Source: an uncultured Halieaceae bacterium (GTDB taxonomy: Bacteria; Pseudomonadota; Gammaproteobacteria; Pseudomonadales; Halieaceae). From it: 36,710 bases of DNA. Each line of letters starts with the position of its first letter. The stretch's first letter is position 1. Made by a program: the position numbers and the translations under genes. The stretch spans positions 1-36,710 of the forward strand of contig CAJXMD010000021.1 of assembly GCA_913056165.1 (NCBI GenBank), in the 5' to 3' direction. Shown piece by piece: positions 25,026 through 33,393 of the stretch. A model generated the notes under the pieces. That model was not told the DNA's origin, made no database searches, and saw only the letters and a list, made by a program, of their open reading frames with translations.

Positions 25026-26462
25026 GTGCCGCTAACGACCCACTTAAGTCAGCCGCGACGGGGCGAAACATCCAGTCCTCACGCTGGCAAGTCATTTTGG
25101 TTAGCGGATTATGGCGCATATAACGCAAGTGCCTCATTACGTGGTGCGAAAACTTGTGATGTTTTGGTTGTGGGGGGCGGCATAGCAGGTCTCTCCACCG
25201 CTTGGCATCTGGCAAAGGACAGTAGCACCAGAGTAATACTGATCGAGTCAGAAATAATCGGCTTTGGTGCAAGTGGTAGAGCTGCAGGCTGGATCATGCC
25301 TCAATTTGGTATGGATCAGCTCAAGATTCGAGCTCGGTACGGCTTTGAACGATCTCAAGCGGCTCTCACTTACGGCTTAGAGGCTGTCTCCTATACCGGC
25401 CAAATTATTTCAGATCATGGAATAAAGTCTGACTACCGACGTCCCGGACTGATGAGGGTAGCCTTTGATGATAGTTGGATCAACGATCTCGCGGCGCTTT
25501 ATAAGAACTATGATGACCTTGGTCTCAAAGGTCTCCATTGGTCTGAGGGGCAAGAGCTTCACCAGCAATACAACGGAAACACAAATTTTAAAGCGGCCAT
25601 TGTTGATCCGAACCTTGGCTTACTGAATCCCTGTAAACAAGTGCGAGGTCTGAAAGCACTTGCGGAAAGCGTGGGAGTGTCCATATTTGAAAATAGCCCC
25701 GCAGTTCATATTGACCACAGCGGAGGTCACATCAGCGTGGCGACACCAGCGGGTTGCGTGGCAACCGAGAAGATTGTGCTTGCAACCAACGCATTTACGC
25801 ACTTACTTCAGGGTCCTCTTGGCGCAGAGCTGAAGCGGGTTCAGGCGCCTGTTCGCGCCTTGGCAGCAGTTACAGAGCCACTCTCGCAGAATCAATGGCA
25901 GTCAATTGGATGGAACAGGGGCAATGCCATAGAGAGCTCGCTAGACCTGTTCCACTACCTATCACCAACAGCCGACGGGCGTATTCTCTTTTTCTTTATC
26001 TACTTTGGCGGTCATCCGAAACACGGCTCTATGGATGGAATACACAATTACCGGGGATCACAAGTTTCTCTGGATCACGTCAAACGGATCTTCCCTGCGC
26101 TGGCTGGCATCCGCTTGGCCGAACACTGGGGTGGACACATGTCGGCCACAAGAGATCTCGTGCCACATTTAACTCATATCGGCGATGAAAGAGTGATTTA
26201 CATCGGTGGTTGCTGGGGACACGGATTAGCCTTGAGTCATCTCCATGGAAAGACCGCTGCACACTTACTACTCGGGAAACAGAGCAGTCTCACCGATTTC
26301 TGGTTTATTAATAGAAAGCCAGTGAAATGGCCAAGATATCCCATCGACGCTATTGGCAAGCAACTCGCTTGGGCGCATCTACGGCGACAAACGAGCGCCA
26401 GACTAAAGAAAACTATATTTGATAGTAGATCAGCAATGGAGGCTCAGAAGACCCATGCATAA
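25026..26462 (+). CDS. DAO-family FAD oxidoreductase (PuuB/MABO-like)
   Basis: A 478-residue flavoprotein of the D-amino-acid oxidase fold. The FAD loop is VLVVGGGIAGLSTAWHL near residues 46-62, followed by ESEIIGFGASGRAAGW. That SGRAAG motif and RLAEHWGGHMSATRDLVPHL resemble gamma-glutamylputrescine oxidase and gamma-N-methylaminobutyrate oxidase. Such enzymes oxidise secondary amines or N-methyl groups. In nicotine degraders the related MABO demethylates side-chain methylaminobutyrate, so a secondary-amine role here is plausible. The start is a GTG 14 bases after the RidA stop, without a clear ribosome site. The next gene overlaps it by eight bases. Confidence 0.82.
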   Translation: MPLTTHLSQPRRGETSSPHAGKSFWLADYGAYNASASLRGAKTCDVLVVGGGIAGLSTAWHLAKDSSTRVILIESEIIGFGASGRAAGWIMPQFGMDQLKIRARYGFERSQAALTYGLEAVSYTGQIISDHGIKSDYRRPGLMRVAFDDSWINDLAALYKNYDDLGLKGLHWSEGQELHQQYNGNTNFKAAIVDPNLGLLNPCKQVRGLKALAESVGVSIFENSPAVHIDHSGGHISVATPAGCVATEKIVLATNAFTHLLQGPLGAELKRVQAPVRALAAVTEPLSQNQWQSIGWNRGNAIESSLDLFHYLSPTADGRILFFFIYFGGHPKHGSMDGIHNYRGSQVSLDHVKRIFPALAGIRLAEHWGGHMSATRDLVPHLTHIGDERVIYIGGCWGHGLALSHLHGKTAAHLLLGKQSSLTDFWFINRKPVKWPRYPIDAIGKQLAWAHLRRQTSARLKKTIFDSRSAMEAQKTHA

Positions 26463-27900
26463 ACTCTCAAACCGAGATCCGTTGGATCGTAGACTATTTT
26501 TGAAAACGGGTGCCGCTACGGCGGCTGGTCTGGCATTGACAAGCTGCGCCGACGAAAACCCAGATCGTAATGTACGAGACAAAGATAATGGCTACCATGT
26601 GGTCATTGTAGGGGCAGGATTTGCCGGGGCAACAGCCGCCAGAGAGTTAGCGGCTAAAGGATGGCGAGTCATCGTACTGGAGGCTCGACCGCGAGTTGGT
26701 GGTAGAGTTTTTACGAGTCAGTTTCTCGGCAGACAAATCGAACTTGGCGGCTCATCGGTCCATTGGGTACAACCCCATGTATTTGCTGAGATGCAGCGTT
26801 ATGGCTTTGGATTTGCCGAAGTACCACTTTACGACCTCGATGCCTCCTACATTATGCTGGGAGACGGCACTGTAAAAAACATTGCGCCTAGTACTTTTGA
26901 CGAAAAATATACTTCGGCATTCAACAAATTTTGCGCCGATTCAAGATCTCTGTTTCCAAAACCCTATGATCCGTTTTTCAATGAAACACTACACAAACTT
27001 GAATCTATCTCGGCGGAGGAGCATCTCCTATCGCTGGACCTCGACGAGCTTCAGATTGCTTCACTTAGGGCTGAACTAACACTTTATGCCGGCGCGCCAA
27101 TTTCCGAGTTCAGTTATACGAGCTTTGTGAAACTTTTCGCGCTAGCGTCTTGGGACACCTTCACCTTTACCGACTCGGAAAAACATTGGCATATTGATTC
27201 TGGAGGAACCAGCGCATTGGTTCAGGCGATCTTGGATGACAGCCGTGCAACCGTTCGACTTGGAGCAGTGGTACAAGAAGTTACCGATCATGGTGACTCC
27301 GTTTCAATCAAACTAAGCGATGGGGAACTGGTAACGGCCAGCACGGCCATATTCACTCTGCCAACAAAGGTGTACCCGGACATCAACTTTAAATCTGGCT
27401 TATCAAAAGAAAAGCAGGCTTTTATAGACAATGCCGAAATGTCAGACGGCGCCAATATCTACATGCGCACTACTAACAACTTGGGGAACACGTTCTGCTT
27501 CTGCGATGACCCAAATCCATTCAACGCAGTGCAAACTGAGGAGTTTAGCGACGAGACAGGCACCATACTTAAAGCCACTTTAGGTAGGCAGTCCCTTATA
27601 GACTTAAACAGCTTTGATGCCGTCGCAGCAGAGCTTAGGAAAATCCATCCTAATGCGGAGCTTACCGACGTCGCTCCATATAATTGGGTAACGGATCCCT
27701 ACTCTAAGCAAGCGTGGCCCTCCTATAGAGTCGGTTGGTTCAGCAAGTACAAGGATATGGCGAAACCGGAGGGTCAACTGTTTTTTGCAGGTGCAGCTAC
27801 CGCCGACGGATGGCATGAGTACATTGACGGCGCAGTGGAAAGTGGCATACGCGCTGCCAGAGAAGCTCATCTTCGCATGGAGAAGAGCTATGCTGGCTAG
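26455..27900 (+). CDS. NicA2-like flavin amine oxidase, Tat-exported lipoprotein
   Basis: Monoamine-oxidase-fold flavoenzyme of 481 residues, resembling nicotine oxidoreductase NicA2 along its length (VHWVQPHVFAEMQRYGFG, PFFNETLHKL, DGWHEYIDGAVESG). The N-terminus has a twin-arginine motif (DRRLFLK, residues 11-17) and a hydrophobic stretch ending in the lipobox LTSC (Cys31), so it should be a Tat-exported lipoprotein facing the periplasm. FAD binds at IVGAGFAGAT near residue 51. The Trp of NicA2's cage is kept (SKQAWPSY), but the position of NicA2's Asn462 appears as Tyr in WHEYIDG. It should oxidise an alkaloid amine using cytochrome c rather than oxygen. The ATG is inside the upstream gene. 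Confidence 0.88.
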   Translation: MHKLSNRDPLDRRLFLKTGAATAAGLALTSCADENPDRNVRDKDNGYHVVIVGAGFAGATAARELAAKGWRVIVLEARPRVGGRVFTSQFLGRQIELGGSSVHWVQPHVFAEMQRYGFGFAEVPLYDLDASYIMLGDGTVKNIAPSTFDEKYTSAFNKFCADSRSLFPKPYDPFFNETLHKLESISAEEHLLSLDLDELQIASLRAELTLYAGAPISEFSYTSFVKLFALASWDTFTFTDSEKHWHIDSGGTSALVQAILDDSRATVRLGAVVQEVTDHGDSVSIKLSDGELVTASTAIFTLPTKVYPDINFKSGLSKEKQAFIDNAEMSDGANIYMRTTNNLGNTFCFCDDPNPFNAVQTEEFSDETGTILKATLGRQSLIDLNSFDAVAAELRKIHPNAELTDVAPYNWVTDPYSKQAWPSYRVGWFSKYKDMAKPEGQLFFAGAATADGWHEYIDGAVESGIRAAREAHLRMEKSYAG

Positions 27901-28381
27901 ATCAAAGCGCCTGGCTAAGGTCTCGGTATGCGCGGTGATCGTTGCTTTTTTACAGAACGCGTGTAGCCGAGAAACAGACAATGCAATAACGTCAATTAAC
28001 TCAACCAGCGACACCAATACCGCCGCCGAAATTTCCAATGAAGACCGAAAAGATCTACCTTCCGATCCGCATATAATTGAGCGAGGGCGTCGTCTGTTCT
28101 CAAGCTGCGGCGTATGTCACAGCGTCAACACCAGTCTTCCCTCATCTGCAGGCCCACACTTGCAGGGCGTCCTTGGAAGAACTGTGGGTTCCGTGCAAGG
28201 CTTCCCGTACACAAGTGTATTAATGCAGCAAAATGGGGTGTGGTCAGTGGCGCGGCTTGACCAATTTATCAAGAATCCGAGAGAAATCTACCCCGGCACT
28301 AGTATGGCGTTTGGTGGTATCGCGGACGAGAGCGACCGGCGGGCAATCATCGCTTACTTGGCTTCACTTGATACCGACTAG
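27890..28381 (+). CDS. Small periplasmic cytochrome c, CycN-like electron acceptor
   Basis: A class I cytochrome c of 163 residues. An N-terminal hydrophobic segment (VSVCAVIVAFLQNAC) is a signal sequence, probably not a perfect lipobox. The haem-binding motif is CGVCH; PHLQGVLGRTVG and the axial Met in PGTSMAFGGI are typical. GGAG lies seven bases before the ATG, which overlaps the NicA2-like gene by 11 bases, so the two are translated together. In Pseudomonas NicA2 is a dehydrogenase that passes electrons to the cytochrome CycN; the same pairing is inferred here. It may also serve the molybdenum hydroxylase encoded opposite. Confidence 0.9.
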   Translation: MLARSKRLAKVSVCAVIVAFLQNACSRETDNAITSINSTSDTNTAAEISNEDRKDLPSDPHIIERGRRLFSSCGVCHSVNTSLPSSAGPHLQGVLGRTVGSVQGFPYTSVLMQQNGVWSVARLDQFIKNPREIYPGTSMAFGGIADESDRRAIIAYLASLDTD

Positions 28382-30642
28382 GAATCTTCTAGCCGAATCT
28401 CTCGAGATATTGGCAATCGCCTAATCCTCGGCCCACCGGCATCTACGATAGCGTTCACCAAAGCTGCTATTGTGATGGGGACGGCATCTTCACCAACTCC
28501 AAGGGGAGTGCTATCAGAGGGAATCATGGCGACTTCAACTCGCGGCATCTTTTTCATTCTTAAAACGGGATAGTCGTGAAAGTTGCTCTGTTCTACGCTG
28601 CCATTTTTTACACTTATCTCACTATAAAGAGCAGTAGATAAAGCAAATGCGACTCCACCCTCGAGCTGCGCTTTGACAATATCGGGGTTAATAACCGTAC
28701 CGGCGTCGATGGCAATGAATACTCTGTTGACAGTCAGTGAGCGCTTTTTATCCAAGACGATATCAACCATAGCTGCTTTGGTCGAAGACCCAAAGCCCGG
28801 ATAATAATCAGAGTCTGAAGCGCAGATTCCCCGGCCAACACCTGGCGGCTTTTCGTTTGACCAGCCCCCTTTTTCGACACAGTAATCCAGTACTCTCCGT
28901 GTACGCAGTGCTCGATCAACAGCAAGATCGTATTCATCAACATCCTCAGGTATCCGACTTGGATCAAGGTGAGCTCGGAAAAATCCGATTGCATCGGCGC
29001 CGATAGCAAGGCGAATCTCATCAAGAAAACTGAAGTTCATCCACAGGTGCTGTGCAAATCCGACGCCACGCACCCAACCAAATGGGACTGGCACTGACAT
29101 GTGCCGCTCATATTCAAAGTGAGTATTAGGCACTACAAAAGGTAGGCGTGTAGCACCATAGGATTGATCCGGAGCAAATGAGCTGGCGACGCGACATCGC
29201 CAGCCGTCCACCGTGCCGTCAGAGCCTACCGCCGCATCGAATTTGGCTACAGTCAGCGGAGAGTAATAACTATGCTTCATCGACTCTTCACGCGTGGCCA
29301 AAAGCTTTATCGGAATGCCTCTGTGTTGACTGGCAATCTGAATAGCTTGGTAAACGATGTCGTTGTGCAGTCTACGTCCAAAGCCGCCGCCCGCTGCCAT
29401 GAGATGTAAAGTGACATCATTTGGATCTACTCCGGTCGTCTCGAAGGCGATCCGCCAAGCGTCATCAGGAAACTGACTGTTGGTCCAAAGCTGCACGCCG
29501 TTATCGTCAACGAGGGCCGTACAGTTCATTGGCTCCAGTGGCGCCGCTTCGACATAAGGATAGCTGTAAAGCGCGGAGAGCTTTTGATCTGCCCGACTCA
29601 TTGCCCTCTCAAAGTTACCCTGCCCTCCTGACTTCGGCAGCACACTGTTAACACGTTGAGCGAACTCTACGAACATTTTCTCACTCGACAGGGCTCGATG
29701 CTTACTACTCGACCAAGTGATGTCGAGACCTTCCAACACGGTCTTAGCCTGCCACCAAGTATCAGCTACTACCGCTATCGCATCATCGCAACGTACCTCT
29801 GCTGCCCATAGATCCGGATCCTCACCCTCTGGAACCGGCGAGTTGAAACCAATTGTTTTGCCACTTACCCTAACAACAGATGGGTTTCCGGAAAGCTTTC
29901 TTATGCCTTCCATTTCTACTTTTAATAGCTTTGCACCGTACACAGGGCTCTGCGAGATCGCCGCAAACCTCATGCCTGGAACATCGACATCTATCCCGAA
30001 TCGCTTTTCGCCCGCAGTCATCGCCTTCAGTTCAAGTGCCGGTACCGAGGAGCCAATCAAACGCCGCTGGGCGACAGGCTTGTACTCGACAGGCAATTGC
30101 TCTGATAGCTGAAGTTCAGCGGCCGATGCCGCAACTTTCGAGAACGGTATTCGCCGACCTGTTTTTGCATGCACGACATGCCCCTGATCGGCATGTAGGT
30201 GCTCAGGAGCAACCTTTAGTTGGAGCGCTGCCGCTGATATCAGCTTTTTTTTAATGGTCGCTGCAGCGAGTCTGACAGGCTCATACAAATAGTGCGCCGA
30301 CGAGCTTCCAAGTGTAGTCGTCCATATGTAAGGGTTCTGCCGTTCTGCGTTTACTCGAGGATCATAAGCTTTGGTTGACACTCTGGCCCAATCAAGGTCC
30401 ATCTCTTCTGCAATAATCTGGGCCAGCGTGGTGTTTATCCCCTGACCGATATCCGTTTGTGGTATCCGTATCACCGCCGAATTATCAGGCTTAATCTCCA
30501 CCCACGAGAGTAGGTCAACAGCTTCATTGCTGGAGATAGCAGTCGCGTCTCTACTGCCAAATACGGGCAAAATTATCGCAAAACGCGTTCCTGTCGCGAT
30601 AATGGCAGACCCACTCAATAAGCGACGTCGAGAGATCCGCAC
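28378..30642 (-). CDS. Molybdenum hydroxylase large subunit (IorB/NdhB-like), Tat signal
   Basis: Molybdopterin-binding subunit of the xanthine oxidase family, 754 residues, of the isoquinoline 1-oxidoreductase beta type. The N-terminus MRISRRRLLSGSAIIATG is a Tat signal, so the complex should work in the periplasm. Pterin-binding stretches include QTDIGQGINTT and AGGGFGRRLHND. The catalytic Glu is in GVGEDAVPITIAALVNA. It should hydroxylate an N-heteroaromatic ring beside nitrogen with oxygen from water; NdhAB of nicotine degraders is a known relative and makes 6-hydroxynicotine. An aldehyde substrate is possible. The start is a GTG with GGA upstream. The stop overlaps the cytochrome stop by four bases on the other strand. 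Confidence 0.88.
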   Translation of the reverse strand: MRISRRRLLSGSAIIATGTRFAIILPVFGSRDATAISSNEAVDLLSWVEIKPDNSAVIRIPQTDIGQGINTTLAQIIAEEMDLDWARVSTKAYDPRVNAERQNPYIWTTTLGSSSAHYLYEPVRLAAATIKKKLISAAALQLKVAPEHLHADQGHVVHAKTGRRIPFSKVAASAAELQLSEQLPVEYKPVAQRRLIGSSVPALELKAMTAGEKRFGIDVDVPGMRFAAISQSPVYGAKLLKVEMEGIRKLSGNPSVVRVSGKTIGFNSPVPEGEDPDLWAAEVRCDDAIAVVADTWWQAKTVLEGLDITWSSSKHRALSSEKMFVEFAQRVNSVLPKSGGQGNFERAMSRADQKLSALYSYPYVEAAPLEPMNCTALVDDNGVQLWTNSQFPDDAWRIAFETTGVDPNDVTLHLMAAGGGFGRRLHNDIVYQAIQIASQHRGIPIKLLATREESMKHSYYSPLTVAKFDAAVGSDGTVDGWRCRVASSFAPDQSYGATRLPFVVPNTHFEYERHMSVPVPFGWVRGVGFAQHLWMNFSFLDEIRLAIGADAIGFFRAHLDPSRIPEDVDEYDLAVDRALRTRRVLDYCVEKGGWSNEKPPGVGRGICASDSDYYPGFGSSTKAAMVDIVLDKKRSLTVNRVFIAIDAGTVINPDIVKAQLEGGVAFALSTALYSEISVKNGSVEQSNFHDYPVLRMKKMPRVEVAMIPSDSTPLGVGEDAVPITIAALVNAIVDAGGPRIRRLPISREIRLEDS

Positions 30643-30644
30643 GT

Positions 30645-31103
30645 TTATTCCACGCTCATATCTTTCGCTGCAGCCTGAACCGCTTCAACGATACGGTTGT
30701 ATGTTCCACAGCGGCAAAGGTTCGTAATTTCCTCCCGAACTTGGGCCTCGCTTGGGGACTTTACTGAACCAAGCAGAGCGGCGGCGGCCATGATCATTCC
30801 AGACTGGCAGTATCCACACTGTGGCACCCTAGAATTGATCCAATGTCGTTGCAGAGGGTGCTCGCCGCTATTGTCGATCCCCTCAATGGTTGTGACTTTC
30901 TTTCCCGAGACAGAAATCAAAGGTGTTATGCAACTCCTTACTGCCACCCCATCGACATGGACGGTGCACGCGCCACATAACCCAGCACCACAACCAAATT
31001 TCGTGCCCTTGAGCCCTAACTCGTCTCTTAGTATCCAGAGTAGTGGTGTGGCGCCATCTGCCTCGACGCTTTTACTCTCACCGTTTATCTCACACTCTAC
31101 CAT
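30645..31103 (-). CDS. Molybdenum hydroxylase [2Fe-2S] small subunit (IorA/NdhA-like)
   Basis: A 152-residue iron-sulphur subunit with two clusters. The plant-type cluster is ligated by CGAGLCGACTVHVDG plus the Cys in VRSC; the second by CGYCQSGMIM and LCRCGTYNRI. It passes electrons from the molybdenum centre to an outside acceptor, here probably cytochrome c. It lacks its own signal and is likely exported together with the folded large subunit, two bases downstream, as in other IorAB proteins. It is the first gene after the operator at 31155-31170. Confidence 0.93.
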   Translation of the reverse strand: MVECEINGESKSVEADGATPLLWILRDELGLKGTKFGCGAGLCGACTVHVDGVAVRSCITPLISVSGKKVTTIEGIDNSGEHPLQRHWINSRVPQCGYCQSGMIMAAAALLGSVKSPSEAQVREEITNLCRCGTYNRIVEAVQAAAKDMSVE

Positions 31104-31151
31104 TCATAAACCCAAGCTTGGAATTGGAGCAATCACTCCCTATGCCCACAT

Positions 31152-31179
31152 TATTTATTCATATGAATAATTATTGCAA
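31152..31179 (-). promoter_or_regulatory. Promoter with embedded palindromic operator, copy 2
   Basis: TTATTCATATGAATAA (31155-31170) is a perfect 16-base palindrome. On the minus strand it lies between a TTGCAA -35 box (complement of 31174-31179) and an AT-rich -10 region (TAAATA or AATAAT), about 50 bases before the iron-sulphur subunit start. A palindrome in the promoter spacer is a classical repressor site. Confidence 0.8.
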
Positions 31180-31210
31180 GCGATTCTGATTCATTTTTAG
31201 GGGGCCCCGG

Positions 31211-32092
31211 CTAGGCATCTAAGTAAGACTTCATCCAATCAAAAAACGCTTGATTTGTGACCGATAGTGTTTTGTTTTTTGGCTTGGCAAGCATCAGTTG
31301 CACTTTCGTGGCAGGCACAAGCGGCAATAACCGCAAGTCGGTCTCACGCTCTCGCATCAACTCTAAACCCAGAGTTGCACCTCCTCCATCCCGTACCATT
31401 TGAAGTAGTAGCGGCAAGAAATTTGCCTGCAGCCTTAGATCCGGCTCCGCTCCTGCGAGGTTGCATTCATGCATAAATGCATCTCGAATGTAATAACCCG
31501 ACTCGTAAATGAACATCGGCAGGCGGTGGACGTCGGTGTATCGAACATATGATCGATGAGCAAACTTATGTTTTTCGTTAACTGCCAAGCAAAGCCTCTG
31601 CTGGATTAAAGGCACCACCTCTAACTCCGAGTGATTCTCTGGCAATTCGCCCACGATAACGCCCAGGTCAATCATCCTACCTCGCAAATTCTGCTCTATG
31701 TCTTTAGTTCCATACTGCGAGATAGAAGCTGTTAACTGTGGGTGCTCTGTCATAAACATTCCGAGCAAACCGGGCAGAAAGTACGTTGCGAGTATAGAAG
31801 GACAAGCCAATGATAGTTGGCCAACCAACATTCCGCGCAAACCATTCAACTCCTCCTGCAACACTTCGACTTCTCGCAAAACGTGTGTCGCATGCTGAAG
31901 AAGGTGTTCTCCTTCATGAGTTAGCTGCCTACGGTTTACAGCTGGATCAAAAAGCGAGACGCCCAATTCCTCCTCGAGCTTCATAATAGCGATGCTAACC
32001 GCTGGCTGAGCCATGTGAAGCACCCTAGCGGCCGCGCTGAAGCCGCCCTGCTCGACGACTGTCACAAACACTTTGAGACGCTTTAAATCCAT
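31211..32092 (-). CDS. LysR-family transcriptional regulator
   Basis: A 293-residue LTTR. The N-terminal winged helix is MDLKRLKVFVTVVEQGGFSA followed by ARVLHMAQPAVSIAIMKLEEE, and the rest is a periplasmic-binding-protein-like effector domain. The group resembles CynR/CbbR-type regulators. I use the ATG at 32092; a TTG seven codons earlier is the longer alternative. The 93-base gap to the divergent glutaryl-CoA dehydrogenase gene holds two tandem 11-base repeats, the likely binding site. It is therefore probably the activator of 32186-34548. The effector may be glutarate or an alkaloid product. Confidence 0.88.
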   Translation of the reverse strand: MDLKRLKVFVTVVEQGGFSAAARVLHMAQPAVSIAIMKLEEELGVSLFDPAVNRRQLTHEGEHLLQHATHVLREVEVLQEELNGLRGMLVGQLSLACPSILATYFLPGLLGMFMTEHPQLTASISQYGTKDIEQNLRGRMIDLGVIVGELPENHSELEVVPLIQQRLCLAVNEKHKFAHRSYVRYTDVHRLPMFIYESGYYIRDAFMHECNLAGAEPDLRLQANFLPLLLQMVRDGGGATLGLELMRERETDLRLLPLVPATKVQLMLAKPKNKTLSVTNQAFFDWMKSYLDA

Positions 32093-32112
32093 ATCTTTTA
32101 TATATCCTTTCA

Positions 32113-32134
32113 ATATTTTTAATATATTTTTAAT
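32113..32134. promoter_or_regulatory. Tandem 11-base repeats, likely LysR site
   Basis: ATATTTTTAAT is present twice head to tail, one helical turn apart, between the divergent LysR and glutaryl-CoA dehydrogenase genes. Each contains a palindromic ATAT/ATAT-like flank, as LTTR sites often do. Low complexity means chance cannot be ruled out. Confidence 0.5.
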
Positions 32135-32185
32135 ATGGTACAGCCGATGCTAATTTGTCGCTACTCCTCTAACCGAGACTACGCG

Positions 32186-33382
32186 ATGAACGCAGTTGCA
32201 AAACCAAGAACAGGCTGGAGACATATGGATTGGAGAGATCCTTTCCTTGTCGAAAAGCAACTTACTGACGAACAGCGCATGGTGCGTGATACAGCCGCCC
32301 AATATGCGCAAGAAAGACTGCAGCCAAGGGTTCAGGCCTCATATCGCCGCGAGGAAACCGACCCGGATATCTTCCGCGAGATGGGCGAACTTGGTCTGTT
32401 GGGTTCTACGATTGAAGGCTACGGCTGCCCGGGTGTCGATTACACAAGCTATGGACTCGTGGCGCGAGAAATCGAACGCGTGGATTCAGGCTACCGCTCG
32501 ATGCTCAGTGTTCAGTCATCGCTGGTTATGTACCCCATCTATGCGTACGGCACAGAACCCCAGCGAGAGAAATATCTGCCACGGCTTGCAACAGGAGAGT
32601 GGATCGGCTGCTTTGGCCTCACGGAACCCGATCATGGCTCCGATCCCGGCAGTATGGTGACCCGGGCAGAGACTGTGGATGGCGGTTACCGCATCAGTGG
32701 CGCAAAGATGTGGATTAGCAATAGCCCTATCGCCGACGTATTCGTGGTCTGGGCAAAGACTGACGATGGCAAGATTCGCGGCTTCATTCTCGAGAAGGGT
32801 ATGGAGGGGCTCAGTGCACCGAAGATTGAAGGGAAACTGGCACTACGCGCATCCGTCACCGGCGAGATCGTCATGGATGAAGTCTTCGTCAGTGAGGATC
32901 AACTCATGCCCGGCGTAGAGGGGCTAAAGGGCCCCTTCGGGTGCCTGAACAACGCCCGCTACGGCATCGCTTGGGGCGCACTCGGCGCCGCTGAGACCTG
33001 TTGGCACGCGGCCCGCGACTACACGATGGAACGTAAACAGTTCGGTCGGCCCCTCGCGGCTAACCAGCTAATACAACTTAAGCTGGCCGACATGCAGACC
33101 GAGATCTCTCTGGGGCTTCAAGGTTGTCTCCGAGCTGGACAACTTATGGATAGCGACAGCATCGCGCCCGAACTCATATCCCTGATCAAGCGCAATTCCT
33201 GTGGCAAGGCACTGCAGGTGGCTCGGCAGGCACGCGATATGCTGGGTGGCAACGGCATTTCCGATGAGTACCCTGTTATGCGCCATATGATGAACCTGGA
33301 AGTCGTAAACACTTACGAGGGCACCCACGACATCCACGCGCTGATACTTGGCCGCACGCAAACAGACATACCCGCGTTTTAG
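32186..33382 (+). CDS. gcdH: Glutaryl-CoA dehydrogenase
   Basis: FAD-dependent decarboxylating acyl-CoA dehydrogenase converting glutaryl-CoA to crotonyl-CoA plus CO2, in the lysine and glutarate routes. The 398 residues are of normal length. The acyl-CoA dehydrogenase motifs are present ([36 protein letters not shown]) and the catalytic Glu is in [17 protein letters not shown] near residue 378, the family signature. I start at the ATG at 32186. No strong ribosome site is seen. It is paired with a class III CoA-transferase and a LysR gene, a known gcdR-gcdH-gcdG type layout. Codon use looks more G+C-rich than the island genes. Confidence 0.92.
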   Translation: MNAVAKPRTGWRHMDWRDPFLVEKQLTDEQRMVRDTAAQYAQERLQPRVQASYRREETDPDIFREMGELGLLGSTIEGYGCPGVDYTSYGLVAREIERVDSGYRSMLSVQSSLVMYPIYAYGTEPQREKYLPRLATGEWIGCFGLTEPDHGSDPGSMVTRAETVDGGYRISGAKMWISNSPIADVFVVWAKTDDGKIRGFILEKGMEGLSAPKIEGKLALRASVTGEIVMDEVFVSEDQLMPGVEGLKGPFGCLNNARYGIAWGALGAAETCWHAARDYTMERKQFGRPLAANQLIQLKLADMQTEISLGLQGCLRAGQLMDSDSIAPELISLIKRNSCGKALQVARQARDMLGGNGISDEYPVMRHMMNLEVVNTYEGTHDIHALILGRTQTDIPAF

Positions 33383-33393
33383 GAGCAATTGAA

